Positions 47,010-56,686 of a stretch of 64,000 nt of DNA are shown here, piece after piece (the stretch's first letter is position 1; each line of letters opens with the position of its first letter). Below the pieces are notes generated by a model, which did no database searches, was not told the origin of the DNA, and worked only from the letters and a program-made list of their open reading frames with translations. Source of the stretch: Nocardia suismassiliense (GTDB taxonomy: Bacteria; Actinomycetota; Actinomycetes; Mycobacteriales; Mycobacteriaceae); the NCBI RefSeq assembly GCF_900269665.1, contig NZ_LT985361.1:5971808-6035807 (forward strand). Reading direction: 5' to 3'. A program made the position numbers and the translations under genes.

Positions 47010-47923
47010 CGCTCGAGCCCCTCGGCATGCGAAGCGAAGATCGGAATGGGGATGTCCCGGTCCGGATCACCGTCGGGCCCCCAGGGATCGACCTCCGTCG
47101 CGCAGCTGAACAGTGCTGTTTCCGAACTTGTTTCGCTACCGTCCGCCGCTGTGAGGGCTGATGCGATCGCTACGCCGGGTGATGGCGTTTCATCCCGTGC
47201 GTGTAGTGAGGGCAGTGCGTGAGTCAGTGCGGCGACGAGGTGTTCGTGGGCGGGTAGAGCCGGGGTTGCGTCGAGGGCGATTTCTGCTGCTCGTAGAGCG
47301 CTCGCGTGCAGGGTGTAGGTGCCGGTATCGGTGCAGGCCGCGATGTTCCAGCGGTCGATGACCTGCTCGGCGGACAGTCCATCGAGCACCGCGACGCCGG
47401 TGTGGGCCCAGTCTTGGACATCGCCCCAGAGTTGTTCGCCGAGGTCGGTGTCGAGTCCGAGCAGGTTGGCGATACCGGTGGTGCGGGCGCGCAGGACCGC
47501 CAGGTTGTGGTCGAACGCCGCCGCGCCGAAGCCGCGATCGGGACTGTCCGCGCGGCGGGCCAGGTCCAGGGCGGTCCATTCCTGCAGGCGGGCAACGTCT
47601 GTGCACAGTGGGCCCAGGACCCGGTCCCAGTCGACAGGATCGGGAGGTCGCAGGGGGATGTCGGGGGGCCATGGCGTGCCGGTGGATCCGTGCTCGTGGA
47701 CGTGGGAGATCCACGCTCGCGGGACCCCACCGGCGGCAGCGACCTGCTCGAGCGCTTCGCGCAGGATCGCGTGCTCTTGGTAGTCGCGATACCAGCTCTG
47801 CGGCGGGCGTTCACCGGTGCCGGCGCGGTGACGGGCCGCTTCGGTCAGCAAAGCAGCCAGGTGCGCGCAGTGGTCGTGCAGCGCGGTGAGCACCTGGCGT
47901 TGCGGCGGTGTCGGGATTCTCAT
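47006..47923 (-). CDS. Conjugative-block paralogue family protein (copy 2)
   Basis: The 305 residues from ATG 47923 keep GVPRAWISHVHEHGSTGTPW, AAAFDHNLAVLRARTTGIAN and GEQLWGDVQDW in the family order, then an acidic tail with DPWGPDGDP. AAGGGACTC precedes the ATG, which overlaps the DUF4913 stop. Function unknown; possibly a conjugation accessory or element-maintenance protein. Confidence 0.7.
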   Translation of the reverse strand: MRIPTPPQRQVLTALHDHCAHLAALLTEAARHRAGTGERPPQSWYRDYQEHAILREALEQVAAAGGVPRAWISHVHEHGSTGTPWPPDIPLRPPDPVDWDRVLGPLCTDVARLQEWTALDLARRADSPDRGFGAAAFDHNLAVLRARTTGIANLLGLDTDLGEQLWGDVQDWAHTGVAVLDGLSAEQVIDRWNIAACTDTGTYTLHASALRAAEIALDATPALPAHEHLVAALTHALPSLHARDETPSPGVAIASALTAADGSETSSETALFSCATEVDPWGPDGDPDRDIPIPIFASHAEGLER

Positions 47924-48801
47924 GAGGAGTCCCTTCCTGTGATGGTCTCGGCGAGGGTGCGGAAGTCCGGCCCGAAGCCCAGGCGCTTGAGCTCGGTCGG
48001 TGTGCTCGCTCCCGGCGGGCCGAACCAGGCGGTGGGGATCGGGGCACTGGGCAGGCCAGGACATTCGACGTGCTGGTCGGGGGTGCAGCGGTGCAGCGGG
48101 CCTTTGGCCGCGTCGAGGACCTCGCGCAGGTGGACGTCGATGTGGCGCAGGAACAACGTGCTCATCGCGGCGGGGTCATCGGCGCGGGCACCGGCCTCGA
48201 AAGCCAGGTGGATTGCCGCGAAGCGCACGACGACGCTGTGGTGTCGCCACCACTGTCGGCACCAGCTGTACTGGCCTTCGCGGTTGTTGGCCGCGATCCG
48301 TATCGAGGTCACCGGCAGCAGCCAGTCCGTCACGAACTCCGAGTAGTGCGCGAACACCGGTGGCGGAGCCTTCTTTTCCCCGGCTGGTGTCGGTTTCGGT
48401 GCTTTGGGGCGGCCGAACCAGCCCGGGGGTACTGGATCGAACGGCAGCGACGGGGTGCTCACATGGGTCTGGCGGGTGCAGCGGTGCAGCGGGCCGTTGG
48501 CGGCATCCAGAATCGTGCGCAGGTGCCCGTCGACCGCCAGCAGGAACGTGCTCAAGGCGGTGCCGGCGCGGGAACGGCGTTGGCCTTCGAAGGCGCTGTG
48601 CAGGTGCGCGATTCGTACCGCGACCGCCCGGTGTGCCCACCATTGCGGGCACCAGGTGTAAGTGTTCTCCCGGTTCGCCTCGGCCAGGCGCACGTTGACA
48701 TACGGCAGTAGCCAGTGCTCGGCGAAATCGGTGAAATGGCGGTAGCGGGGCGCCAACGGTGCAGGTTGGGCACCCGCAGCAGAGACGGAGGGGGCGCTCA
48801 T
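47920..48801 (-). CDS. DUF4913 protein with two tandem DUF4913 units
   Basis: The 293 residues contain two copies of the DUF4913 pattern: NTYTWCPQWWAHRAVAVRIA, then GPLHRCTRQTHV; and QYSWCRQWWRHHSVVVRFAA, then GPLHRCTPDQHV. The unit normally occurs once, so a duplication is likely. The family is associated with actinobacterial conjugative elements; its role is unknown. Its ATG and stop overlap the coupling-protein and paralogue genes. Confidence 0.85.
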   Translation of the reverse strand: MSAPSVSAAGAQPAPLAPRYRHFTDFAEHWLLPYVNVRLAEANRENTYTWCPQWWAHRAVAVRIAHLHSAFEGQRRSRAGTALSTFLLAVDGHLRTILDAANGPLHRCTRQTHVSTPSLPFDPVPPGWFGRPKAPKPTPAGEKKAPPPVFAHYSEFVTDWLLPVTSIRIAANNREGQYSWCRQWWRHHSVVVRFAAIHLAFEAGARADDPAAMSTLFLRHIDVHLREVLDAAKGPLHRCTPDQHVECPGLPSAPIPTAWFGPPGASTPTELKRLGFGPDFRTLAETITGRDSS

Positions 48802-50672
48802 GACCGCGGTCCCTGGTCATCGGACTCTGGTGGTGGCGCGGGAAGTGCGGCCGGGGCGGTGGCGGCTTTTTCGAAGCGTGCGAGTGAGGCGTGGATCAGG
48901 GGCGCGTATTCGGTTTGCTGCCACCAGATCTTGCGGACCACGACCGGCCCGTAGCCTGGAAGTCGCACCATGGCACGGTCTTTGGGCAGCGCGGCCAGCA
49001 GCGAGACGTCCAGAATGGGCTCGGGTCGCCAGTTCAGGCTACGGTTGACCCCGCCCGCTCCGTGGCTGCGGGAGCGATCGGCGACATCGTGCGGGCCGGT
49101 CATCGCCGCCCAGTGCTCGAGGTAGTCGACCGCGGCGATGCCACCGCCGTAGACCTCGATCGACTGCGCGCGCATCGTTTTAAGGCCGCTGGGACCCCAC
49201 AGATCTTCGCCTTGCTCCAACACCTGCAGGATGGTCATGAGCACGATCCCGCTACCACCGGCGTAGGTGTAGTAGTAGGGCAATTCCGAGATGCGCGCGC
49301 AGTTGGCTGCCTCGTCCAAGACCCCGAGCAGCGGCACCGCGAGGCGCCCGTCCGGGCGCATGCGGGCCGCGGCGAGGGCGGCCTCGAGGATCTGCCCGAC
49401 CAGGGCCGCGGTCAGCGGGGTCGCGCTATCGGCGCCCGCCATCGACAGCGCGTACAAGGTGTCGTTCGAGCTGACGAAATCACGCGGCCGGAACTGCGGC
49501 AGATCATGGGTCTGGTCTTGTTCGGTCCGGTCGATCACGATCTTCTCGCGGCCGCTCTTACCGGCCGTGGTCTCGCGCACGCGGAGCTGCTGGCGGCGCG
49601 GCGGGGTGATCAGCTGCGCGTAGCCCTCGTCGGAGAGCACGTTCAAAAACCTGCGGGCCATGTCATAGAGGCCGTCGCGCTGGCGGGCGTAGAGGGCTTG
49701 GCATTCGACGATGCGCTCGGCTTGGCGGTGGTGTCCGTAGTGGCGCAGGATCAGCGCCGGGGTCAGGTCCTGGTCACGGCCGAGCCACTCGGCCACATGC
49801 AGCAGATCGCCTCCCGCACACGCCGCGGCATAGGCGTACAACGCCAGCAGTTCCTGCGCGCCGCCGTCGAAGTAGCTGTCCACCTTCGCATTCGCCGCTT
49901 GGGTCGCCGAGGCGGTCGATCCGGAGACGAAGAAGCTGGCCAGCTTCCGCGCGGCGGGTAGGGTGTCGACCTGTTCGAGCAGGTCGACCCAGAACCCGCA
50001 CACCGGTGCGCCGGTCACACCCTGCTGGTCGCACAGCCAGACCCGGCCGCGTTGTTCGCGCCCATAGACGGTGTGGCGGTACAGATCTGGCCGGATCGAG
50101 GTCGCGATACACGGTCCCCATGCCGCCAGCACCGCTGCCACCGCCCACGCCATGGTTTTGCCGGTGCGCGCTCCGGCGGTGATCGTCACGCACATCTCGG
50201 CCGGAACGTAGAGCTGCACTCCCCCGATCACCGTCTTGCCCAGCGGCGGCCCCGCCATGGCCTGGACCTCTGGCGCGGCATCACGCAACAGGCGCTGGTT
50301 GGCGATCGCGTTGTCACGCGCCCGCGCCAACCGGATCTCACCGGGGCGCTGCATCGTGCGCGCCGCCGCGTCGATCTCGCTGCCGGCGTGCAGCATCCGC
50401 CAGCACGCGAACATTGCACCGACACCGGCGGCGGCGAACACCGCCGCGGTTACCGTGGCCTGCCACGGCCACGGGCGCTCACCGAAGGCAAGGGAGGCCA
50501 GTACGGCGACCGGATGCCCGCCCACCGGCAGCCCGGCCCACCAGCTGCCCACCCACCAGGCCGCCCACACCCCCAGCGCGATGAGCACCAATGCCACGAA
50601 CACCAGCAGCAGCGCGGTTTCCTCCCCGACCCCGCGTTTAGTTCGGCGCCGGGTTTCCCTAGTCGCGATCAT
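48798..50672 (-). CDS. TraG/VirD4-like type IV coupling protein
   Basis: ATPase that brings the relaxase-DNA complex to the conjugation channel. The 624 residues start with two membrane helices (TALLLVFVALVLIALGVWAA and ATVTAAVFAAAGVGAMFACW), then Walker A ITAGARTGKTMAWAVA and, near residue 440, Walker B PLLGVLDEAANCARISELPY. The C-terminal part carries the usual TraG-like motif RSHGAGGVNRSLNW. ATG 50672 follows GGAGGG. It marks this block as conjugative. Confidence 0.9.
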   Translation of the reverse strand: MIATRETRRRTKRGVGEETALLLVFVALVLIALGVWAAWWVGSWWAGLPVGGHPVAVLASLAFGERPWPWQATVTAAVFAAAGVGAMFACWRMLHAGSEIDAAARTMQRPGEIRLARARDNAIANQRLLRDAAPEVQAMAGPPLGKTVIGGVQLYVPAEMCVTITAGARTGKTMAWAVAAVLAAWGPCIATSIRPDLYRHTVYGREQRGRVWLCDQQGVTGAPVCGFWVDLLEQVDTLPAARKLASFFVSGSTASATQAANAKVDSYFDGGAQELLALYAYAAACAGGDLLHVAEWLGRDQDLTPALILRHYGHHRQAERIVECQALYARQRDGLYDMARRFLNVLSDEGYAQLITPPRRQQLRVRETTAGKSGREKIVIDRTEQDQTHDLPQFRPRDFVSSNDTLYALSMAGADSATPLTAALVGQILEAALAAARMRPDGRLAVPLLGVLDEAANCARISELPYYYTYAGGSGIVLMTILQVLEQGEDLWGPSGLKTMRAQSIEVYGGGIAAVDYLEHWAAMTGPHDVADRSRSHGAGGVNRSLNWRPEPILDVSLLAALPKDRAMVRLPGYGPVVVRKIWWQQTEYAPLIHASLARFEKAATAPAALPAPPPESDDQGPRS

Positions 50673-50719
50673 GATCAATTCCCTCCGTGTCGTCGAAAGA
50701 TCTTCATGAGCAGTGGTTT

Positions 50720-51943
50720 TCAGAAGTCCGGGTCACGGGCGGCATCCTGTGGTGGGGTGGACCGGTTCACCTCGGGCCGTACGGGGCCGTGCCAGTCGGT
50801 GGGCTCGGCCTCGGCCGACGCGTCTTCGATGGCTTGGTCGATCGCGACTCCGCCCGGCGTGGCGTTTGTGACTTGCGCGGGTGGATCGGGTGAGGCGGTG
50901 TCGTTGTGGTGGCCTGACGCGGGGTCGACGTGGGGGCCGACGTCGGCAGTGGAGTTCAGGCGCGGGTCACCCGGGCCCTCACGCCAGTAGGTGCCGCTCT
51001 GCCCGGCCAGCGAGACACTTCTGATCACCTCGGTCGAGGCGCCCGCCTGGGCTGCGACCACGCGGGCGTTCCGGGCGGCCGTCATAATCTGTTCCAGCTC
51101 CGCGACTTTGGCGAGGTTGCTTGTGACGGTGTCCGCGGTGAGGTCGTTGAAGCTCCCGACGGTGCGCGTGTGCTCGGCATACAAGTCCTGCAGCGTCTGC
51201 AACGCCTGCAGTTGCTGCTGTGGCGTGCCCGAAGGTTCCGTGGTGACCTTCGGCGATCGGCTCTGATCCGCCACCGCGGCACGATCGTCGACCGTGGAGA
51301 TGTCGAATACTTGAGTGGCCCCGGTCGCCTGCTCGGTTTCGGCGATAATCGCGCCGGCCTCGTCGAGGTTCTGCAGATGCTGCGGGACTCCCAACGCGCG
51401 GGCGAGCAACCTGGGCCACGGTGGGGTCGAATCAACGATGGAGGCGGGGGCAGTGCCCGCGCCACGGTCTGCACTCGCGTCGGCGGCCGCGCTCGGTGTT
51501 CGGGTAACCGGCTCCAAATGGGAGTTGTAGTGCTCGGAGCCGGTGATGCCCGGTTCCCAACGGCCGGTCTGTGCACCAGCTTGACGCAGGTTGCGCAACC
51601 CGATCTCGTCGACGCCTTCCATACCCGCAGCGACGGCACGCTCAAGGTCCCGCATCTCCCGGGCCGCTTGGTCGGGAGAATTGGTCCATTTGGTGAACGC
51701 ATCGCGCAGCCGCTGCCACTGGATGCGACGGCTCACGGACTCGTGACGGCTCCAGGTGACGGCCAGCGCGCCCGCCTCACGGACCCATGCAGCACTCTGC
51801 TCGGGAGTGTCGGCAGATTTTGCGATCTCGCGCAGGTAGTACCAGTGCGCCGCATCAGCCCGCAGTCGTGCTTCATCAGCGTCGGCGGCGTCGGGGTAGT
51901 GCTCAGGAGTATTGGGACCGGTGCGCCGCTCGAGCCAGCTCAT
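50720..51943 (-). CDS. Hypothetical helical protein of the conjugative block
   Basis: A 407-residue, Ala/Thr/Gln-rich protein with long helices (PQQQLQALQTLQDLYAEHTR and TSNLAKVAELEQIMTAARNA) and acidic ends. It has no membrane segment. The ATG at 51943 overlaps the stop of the 33-residue ORF. It may be structural or a mobilisation accessory; no family was recognised. Confidence 0.65.
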   Translation of the reverse strand: MSWLERRTGPNTPEHYPDAADADEARLRADAAHWYYLREIAKSADTPEQSAAWVREAGALAVTWSRHESVSRRIQWQRLRDAFTKWTNSPDQAAREMRDLERAVAAGMEGVDEIGLRNLRQAGAQTGRWEPGITGSEHYNSHLEPVTRTPSAAADASADRGAGTAPASIVDSTPPWPRLLARALGVPQHLQNLDEAGAIIAETEQATGATQVFDISTVDDRAAVADQSRSPKVTTEPSGTPQQQLQALQTLQDLYAEHTRTVGSFNDLTADTVTSNLAKVAELEQIMTAARNARVVAAQAGASTEVIRSVSLAGQSGTYWREGPGDPRLNSTADVGPHVDPASGHHNDTASPDPPAQVTNATPGGVAIDQAIEDASAEAEPTDWHGPVRPEVNRSTPPQDAARDPDF

Positions 51944-52041
51944 GACACTGGCCCCATGTGGGTGGCATCGCTGATGGCATGGTCAGCCAACTGCGGTGAT
52001 CCGACGAACGCGGAAGGGATGGAAAGGGTGGTGGTGGACAT
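51940..52041 (-). CDS. Small coupled ORF, 33 residues
   Basis: AGGAGG six bases before ATG 52041 gives a strong ribosome-binding site, and the TGA overlaps the next ATG (ATGA). The peptide starts MSTTTLSIPSAFVGSPQLAD and ends THMGPVS. It may be a leader that loads ribosomes for the 407-residue gene, or a small product in its own right. Confidence 0.6.
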   Translation of the reverse strand: MSTTTLSIPSAFVGSPQLADHAISDATHMGPVS

Positions 52042-52221
52042 CGTCGACCTCCTGCGGAGGGTGCGTGCCACGCGTCGTCAACGCGAGGTGGCAGCGGTGT
52101 TCAGATGTCCCCGGCAATCGGGTTCGGCGTGGTGGTCACTACCCCGTGACCAGCCGCCGACGAAAAGCAGGCGAGGCAGGTTATTCGGTCAGGGTCCTAG
52201 TGGCTCCGTTCTTCGAGGGAC

Positions 52222-53178
52222 TCAGGTATCCAGACCCACGTCCGGGTGGGAACTTTCGGGGATGTGCTGGCCGTCGTCGTATTCGCCGCCCCAGCTCGAC
52301 GCACTCTCGGGCAGGGCGGACTCGACTGCGCGTGTCACAGCCGTACTGGGTCCGAGGTCGTGGTCTGGGGTGGCGTCGATGAATTCCGCGCGCAGCGCGG
52401 CCTTGGCGACGTCGAGCATTTGTTGTGGGGTCGGTGGTGTGACGCCGGCGTCGGCCAGCACCTTGTCGACGTCGAGATCTGCGGAAACGTAGGGCGGGCG
52501 TGCGGGTTTGGGGCTTGCCATGGCGTATCGACTCCATTCGGCGACCACGCTCAGCTCGTCGAGGCGTTCGAGGGTGACCGCATGCAATCTGCGCAAACTC
52601 TCGGCCGTCGCGCCCCACAGCGTGGCCGCGTCGTGCGCGGTGATCCCCACTGCCGCGGCTAGGGCGTTGACTCGCTGATATTGCCGGTGGGTGTTCTCGG
52701 CGAATTGCCGTACCGCCAGGGGGTTGTTCCCGAAAGGCCAGTGACCGGTTTCGATACGGGCACGTCGCAGCGCTTCCAGGCTGACCATGCGTTCGAGATC
52801 CCACATCTCGACGGCGAGCATGTCCTGACACAGCGCCTCAATGGTCTTCTCACCGGCTGGATCTCGTGCCGATGTGGTGCGTGGTGGTCCGGGCCGGGTG
52901 CCGTCGTGGCCGTACTCGCGCACATCGTCGATCACTTGCGCGGGGATGCCGGCGCTCAACGCCTCGTGCTCGAACTGTTCACGTTGGCGTTGCAGCTCCT
53001 CGAGTTTCGCGACGAAGGCGGCCTGGCGTTCGTGATCCTGGCTCGGGTCTTCGCCGGTCTCGTATCCGGCTTTGCGGACGCGGGTTTCCTCGGCGGCCAG
53101 TCTCTGAATCGGGCGCAGCAGCTGGTCGCGCCAGTCCATTACCCGTTCCGAGGGTGGGGGTTGCGATGGTGTGGTCAT
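52222..53178 (-). CDS. Conjugative-block paralogue family protein (copy 3)
   Basis: The 318-residue protein carries LEELQRQREQFEHEALSAGI and PAQVIDDVREYGHDGT, then EMWDLERMVSLEALRRARIE, NPLAVRQFAENTHRQYQRVN and HDAATLWGATAESLRRLHAV, the family order. It is preceded by a gap of 180 bases in which no gene is recognised. Its stop lies near a stretch rich in Ser/Asp (PESSHPDVGLDT). Function unknown. Confidence 0.7.
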   Translation of the reverse strand: MTTPSQPPPSERVMDWRDQLLRPIQRLAAEETRVRKAGYETGEDPSQDHERQAAFVAKLEELQRQREQFEHEALSAGIPAQVIDDVREYGHDGTRPGPPRTTSARDPAGEKTIEALCQDMLAVEMWDLERMVSLEALRRARIETGHWPFGNNPLAVRQFAENTHRQYQRVNALAAAVGITAHDAATLWGATAESLRRLHAVTLERLDELSVVAEWSRYAMASPKPARPPYVSADLDVDKVLADAGVTPPTPQQMLDVAKAALRAEFIDATPDHDLGPSTAVTRAVESALPESASSWGGEYDDGQHIPESSHPDVGLDT

Positions 53179-53190
53179 GATCGTGGCCGC

Positions 53191-54108
53191 TCACAGGTCG
53201 CGGTCGACGCCGTGACCGGCCTCGCGCGTCGGGTTGGGATCAGGGCCGGGTTCCTCGGTCCAGGTCGGCTCCGGTGTATTCGCCAGTGCGGCTTCGACCT
53301 GGCTGTCGGCCCTGCGACCTGCCGATTGCATCGACAGGGCCTCGGTGGCGTGCTCGATCAGAATTGGCGGTGACGGTGGTCGGGGCCCGGCCAGGTCGGT
53401 GCCCGCGGGCACGCCCAGGTTGTCGGTGCCGCGGCGGGCGTTGTGTTCAAGACCACGCCAGGTATGGGTGCGCCAGCGCTCATACAGTTCGGTGTCGCTG
53501 TATGAGCCCACCGTCACCTCGCCCAGCTGCTGCCAGCCGTGCCGGTCGCGTCCCCAGAGCTCTCGGGCTTCGGTGCCAGTCAACTCGATGACCTGGGCGA
53601 CGGCGGCGGCCCGTTGCCACAGTGCCGCCATGTTGCGGTCGAACTGCTCTACGGCGCGCGGGTCGTGCGGGAATCGGCGGTCGTGGCAGCGGGTCTCGTG
53701 CGCGACCCGGATCATGGCCATGTGCTCGAGCTGCCACACATCGGCGGCGATGCCGCTGACCATGTGCGCGCGAACCGGTTCTTCGCCGTGGCGCATCACT
53801 GGTGGTGAGTGCACGCTGTCGCCCCACCGCTGGCCCCATTCCCCGGCCTCGCGGGCCGCCTCGATCGCGGCGCTCGGCACCCCCACGCCACGAGCGCGCA
53901 GTTCGATCTCGTGCAGGTCGGCTCGCAGCACCAGCAGATGCGTGCGCCAGGTCTGCACCTTGATGTCCCCGCCGCCGTCGTGCGGTTCATGGTCGGGGAA
54001 GCCGTGTCTCGCGGCTTTGGCGTGGTCGGCGGCGGTGTTCTGGATCGTCTCGAGCAGCCGCAGCTTCCAGCTGGGCAGGTTCTCCACCTCTGGTATCGGT
54101 CGATTCAT
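53191..54108 (-). CDS. Conjugative-block paralogue family protein (copy 4)
   Basis: The clearest family member, 305 residues: WKLRLLETIQNTAADHAKAA, GVPSAAIEAAREAGEWGQRW, VWQLEHMAMIRVAHETRCHD, AVEQFDRNMAALWQRAAAVA and ELWGRDRHGWQQLGEVTVGS follow in order, with YERWRTHTWRGLEHNARRG later. The C-terminus is acidic and Pro-rich. It follows the next paralogue by about 60 bases. Confidence 0.75.
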   Translation of the reverse strand: MNRPIPEVENLPSWKLRLLETIQNTAADHAKAARHGFPDHEPHDGGGDIKVQTWRTHLLVLRADLHEIELRARGVGVPSAAIEAAREAGEWGQRWGDSVHSPPVMRHGEEPVRAHMVSGIAADVWQLEHMAMIRVAHETRCHDRRFPHDPRAVEQFDRNMAALWQRAAAVAQVIELTGTEARELWGRDRHGWQQLGEVTVGSYSDTELYERWRTHTWRGLEHNARRGTDNLGVPAGTDLAGPRPPSPPILIEHATEALSMQSAGRRADSQVEAALANTPEPTWTEEPGPDPNPTREAGHGVDRDL

Positions 54109-54167
54109 CGGTCATGCTCCGATCGGGAAATATGGTGAAACGAGGGTGTGCGGGAACCGTCCACGGT

Positions 54168-55070
54168 TCATGGATCGGTTCCGTAGTCAGCCACCCGCGC
54201 GATCACCTCGGGTTCTGTTCCGCCCCAGGCGGATTCGTTGTGTGGAGGCTCGGTGGCGGCGTGCTCGCTCGGTGTGGCGGCGGCGACGGCTTCGTTGAGG
54301 CGGGCGGCCTCGGGTTCGCGGGGTATGGCGTCGAGTGCGACGTCGACCAGTTCGACCATCTTTTCCGCCGAATGCGGCATCTGCGTGGTGATGTGCTCCA
54401 GGCTTGTACCGGACTGGAGCATCACCATCAACGGTGTCGCTTCCATCGAGAAGTTGGCGTGCGCGACGGCATTGAACCGGTTGCTCAGTTCCTCGTCGCT
54501 GTGGCGGCTGCACTCCTGGGCCACGACGTTGGCCCAGTGACGGCTGCCGTGTCGCGACCACACCTGGTCTCGTTCTCGATCAGTCAGCCCCAGCTCGTGC
54601 GCCACCGCGCCCAGGCGCTGCCACCGCACGCCCATCACGGCCCCGAAATTGGCCTGCTCGTCGCTATCGAGGGTGTGCTGGCGCAGGGTGTGGGCGGCGA
54701 GAACACCTGCGGTGTCCTGCAAGCTGTGTATTTTCTCGCCCAGTGCCGCGATCAACGCCAGACGGGGAGCTTTGTCCGGGCTTTGGAACGGCCGCTCGGG
54801 GCTCCAGGGTTCGCCGCGTTCTCCGGCCTTGCGGGCGTAGTTCAGCCAGGAATGTGGGCAGCCCACCAGCGAGGCCAAGTCCTCGAGCTCGGTAAGGCTG
54901 CGGTGGTTCATCGCGATGTGCTCGACCACCTCTGGTGGTGGGGTGGCGTGGCCGGCGGCCACGGAATGGCTCGTCTTAATCCAGGTGTCGTGGGCCAGGT
55001 TCTGAATTCCTTTGAGCAGCAATGTTTGTAGGCGGGTCGGGGTCTGCATGTCACCGGCTCCCGCCGTCAT
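54168..55070 (-). CDS. Conjugative-block paralogue family protein (copy 5)
   Basis: The 300 residues keep LQTLLLKGIQNLAHDTWIKT, LTELEDLASLVGCPHSWLNY with ARKAGERGEPW, and TLDSDEQANFGAVMGVRWQR then GLTDRERDQVWSRHG. It is more diverged in the middle than copy 4 but has the same C-terminal acidic tail with ADYGTDP. Function unknown. Confidence 0.7.
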   Translation of the reverse strand: MTAGAGDMQTPTRLQTLLLKGIQNLAHDTWIKTSHSVAAGHATPPPEVVEHIAMNHRSLTELEDLASLVGCPHSWLNYARKAGERGEPWSPERPFQSPDKAPRLALIAALGEKIHSLQDTAGVLAAHTLRQHTLDSDEQANFGAVMGVRWQRLGAVAHELGLTDRERDQVWSRHGSRHWANVVAQECSRHSDEELSNRFNAVAHANFSMEATPLMVMLQSGTSLEHITTQMPHSAEKMVELVDVALDAIPREPEAARLNEAVAAATPSEHAATEPPHNESAWGGTEPEVIARVADYGTDP

Positions 55071-55097
55071 TCGACCCCGCTGGGGTGGGTGCTTGGT

Positions 55098-56147
55098 TCA
55101 TGGCCCGAGCTCCGGATCCGGTGCGGCGGGCAAGGCCAGTGGCGGGTCGAAACCGAAGTCCAGTCCCGCATCCGGATCCACCGCGGCCCTCTCATAGGGC
55201 GGTTGTGTGTCGGCGACGGCGGCGTCGTACCCAGTCCCGTCGGCAGCAGGCGAGTCGGAATCTTCACTGGCTCCGGCGAATTCGTGCTCGAGGTGGGTGA
55301 GCACCGTCAGTGCTTCGGCCAGCCCGGCGGTGTCGGCGATGAACACTCTCGATGCCGTACTCCCCTGGGCCGCTGGGGTGGCCGGGTCGAAGTTTTCGAC
55401 GACTTCGGCATCGATGGCGTCGTCGACCGGGACCTTGGTGTCAGCCACGACTGTGCCGTCGATGAAGTCGTGGGGTTCGACGCCGGTGTCCTCGGTGAAG
55501 CGACGGCCGTAGGCGCGCGCGGCTTCGGCGTGCTCCTCGGAGAGTCCCTCGCTGGCCTGCGCTGCGGCGTGCGCGGCAGTCGACGCTCCCGCCGCGCTGT
55601 TCTTTCCGCCGTGGTCGGTGAGGGTGTCGCTCAATCCTGCTGCGCGGCGGCGGATCTCGATGAGCAGGGCTTTGTAGTCTTTGTCGAGCTTGTGCAGCTC
55701 TCTTGCGCGGGTCTCGCGGTTGTCGTACGCCGCGACCTGCTTGTCGTGGATGGCCTGTTTGTGCGTGCTGTCCAGCTCGCCTGCTTTGTCGCGGCGTTCC
55801 AGATCCTTATCGGAGCGATCGATCTGGCGTTTCGTCCGGCGCAGTTCCTCTTTGTGCAGTTCGGTGGCGTTGGTCGTGCGCTGTTTGACTTCTTCGATCT
55901 TGGCGGTGTTGAGCTCGATCTGCTGCGGCACGGTCGCGAGTTTTTCCTCCACCCGCAACCAGTGTTCGACGGCTGAGCGTTCCTCTTTGTTCGCGGCGAT
56001 GCGCATCCGCTGGAGGAATTCGGTTCTCGACCGAGCGTCCCCGGCGCGACGCTGAAATAACCCCGCCACCATCGTCGCGGTCTGGAACGATTGCCAAACG
56101 TTCTGTTGGACCGCTTTGCCGAGGTCCTCACCTGGCTCCCCGCTCAT
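55098..56147 (-). CDS. Coiled-coil protein of the conjugative block
   Basis: The 349 residues from ATG 56147 have a long charged coiled coil at about 45-165 (EHWLRVEEKLATVPQQIELN, then RTKRQIDRSDKDLERRDKAG), an Ala-rich helix and an acidic, Pro-rich C-terminal third. No membrane segment. ATGA overlaps the lipoprotein stop. It could be a mobilisation or channel-associated protein. Confidence 0.75.
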   Translation of the reverse strand: MSGEPGEDLGKAVQQNVWQSFQTATMVAGLFQRRAGDARSRTEFLQRMRIAANKEERSAVEHWLRVEEKLATVPQQIELNTAKIEEVKQRTTNATELHKEELRRTKRQIDRSDKDLERRDKAGELDSTHKQAIHDKQVAAYDNRETRARELHKLDKDYKALLIEIRRRAAGLSDTLTDHGGKNSAAGASTAAHAAAQASEGLSEEHAEAARAYGRRFTEDTGVEPHDFIDGTVVADTKVPVDDAIDAEVVENFDPATPAAQGSTASRVFIADTAGLAEALTVLTHLEHEFAGASEDSDSPAADGTGYDAAVADTQPPYERAAVDPDAGLDFGFDPPLALPAAPDPELGP

Positions 56148-56686
56148 GCGATCACCTCCAACGCGGCGAGCAGCCATGCTGCTGTTGTGGTGGTTCGGTG
56201 GGCGCGGGCGTAGACGGCGAACCCGATCGACGGTTGGTCGGCGGGACGTATCTGCACCGACAGGACCCGGGCGGCGGCGGTGGGGGTGTCGGGTGGGTGG
56301 TCGTCTCGGGTGAGGCGCACCAGCGTGGTGATCTCGATGCCGTCGCGGCGCCATTGCTGCCACTGGTCGGAGCCGACCGGGGCCCACACCAGCGCCGAAG
56401 GTTCCCCCTGTTGAGCGAACTCCGGGTCGATCAGATCCCGGGCCGTGCGGAACGCGGCGCGCTGATCGGGTTGTTCGCTGGGCCGGTAGCCGAAGATCGT
56501 GCGTACAGCCGTGAGCAGCACCGATTCAGCCGAGCACACATCGGTCTCGCCGGTGGCGGGCTCGATACCGGCTGTGCCGCACTGCGATACGGGGCGCGGT
56601 GGTTGGGCGGGAGTCTGTGTGCCGCATCCGCTGAGCACCGCGATAACCGCGATGCTCGCCGCGAGGGTGGTGATCGGCTTGTTCAT
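56144..56686 (-). CDS. Lipoprotein of the conjugative block
   Basis: The 180-residue protein begins with a lipoprotein signal (ASIAVIAVLSGCGTQTP; lipobox LSGC, Cys about residue 21), so it should be anchored outside the membrane. The rest is alpha/beta with WAPVGSDQWQQWRRDG and TAAARVLSVQIRPADQP, perhaps a small channel-component fold. It overlaps its neighbours by ATGA on both sides. Confidence 0.8.
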   Translation of the reverse strand: MNKPITTLAASIAVIAVLSGCGTQTPAQPPRPVSQCGTAGIEPATGETDVCSAESVLLTAVRTIFGYRPSEQPDQRAAFRTARDLIDPEFAQQGEPSALVWAPVGSDQWQQWRRDGIEITTLVRLTRDDHPPDTPTAAARVLSVQIRPADQPSIGFAVYARAHRTTTTAAWLLAALEVIA

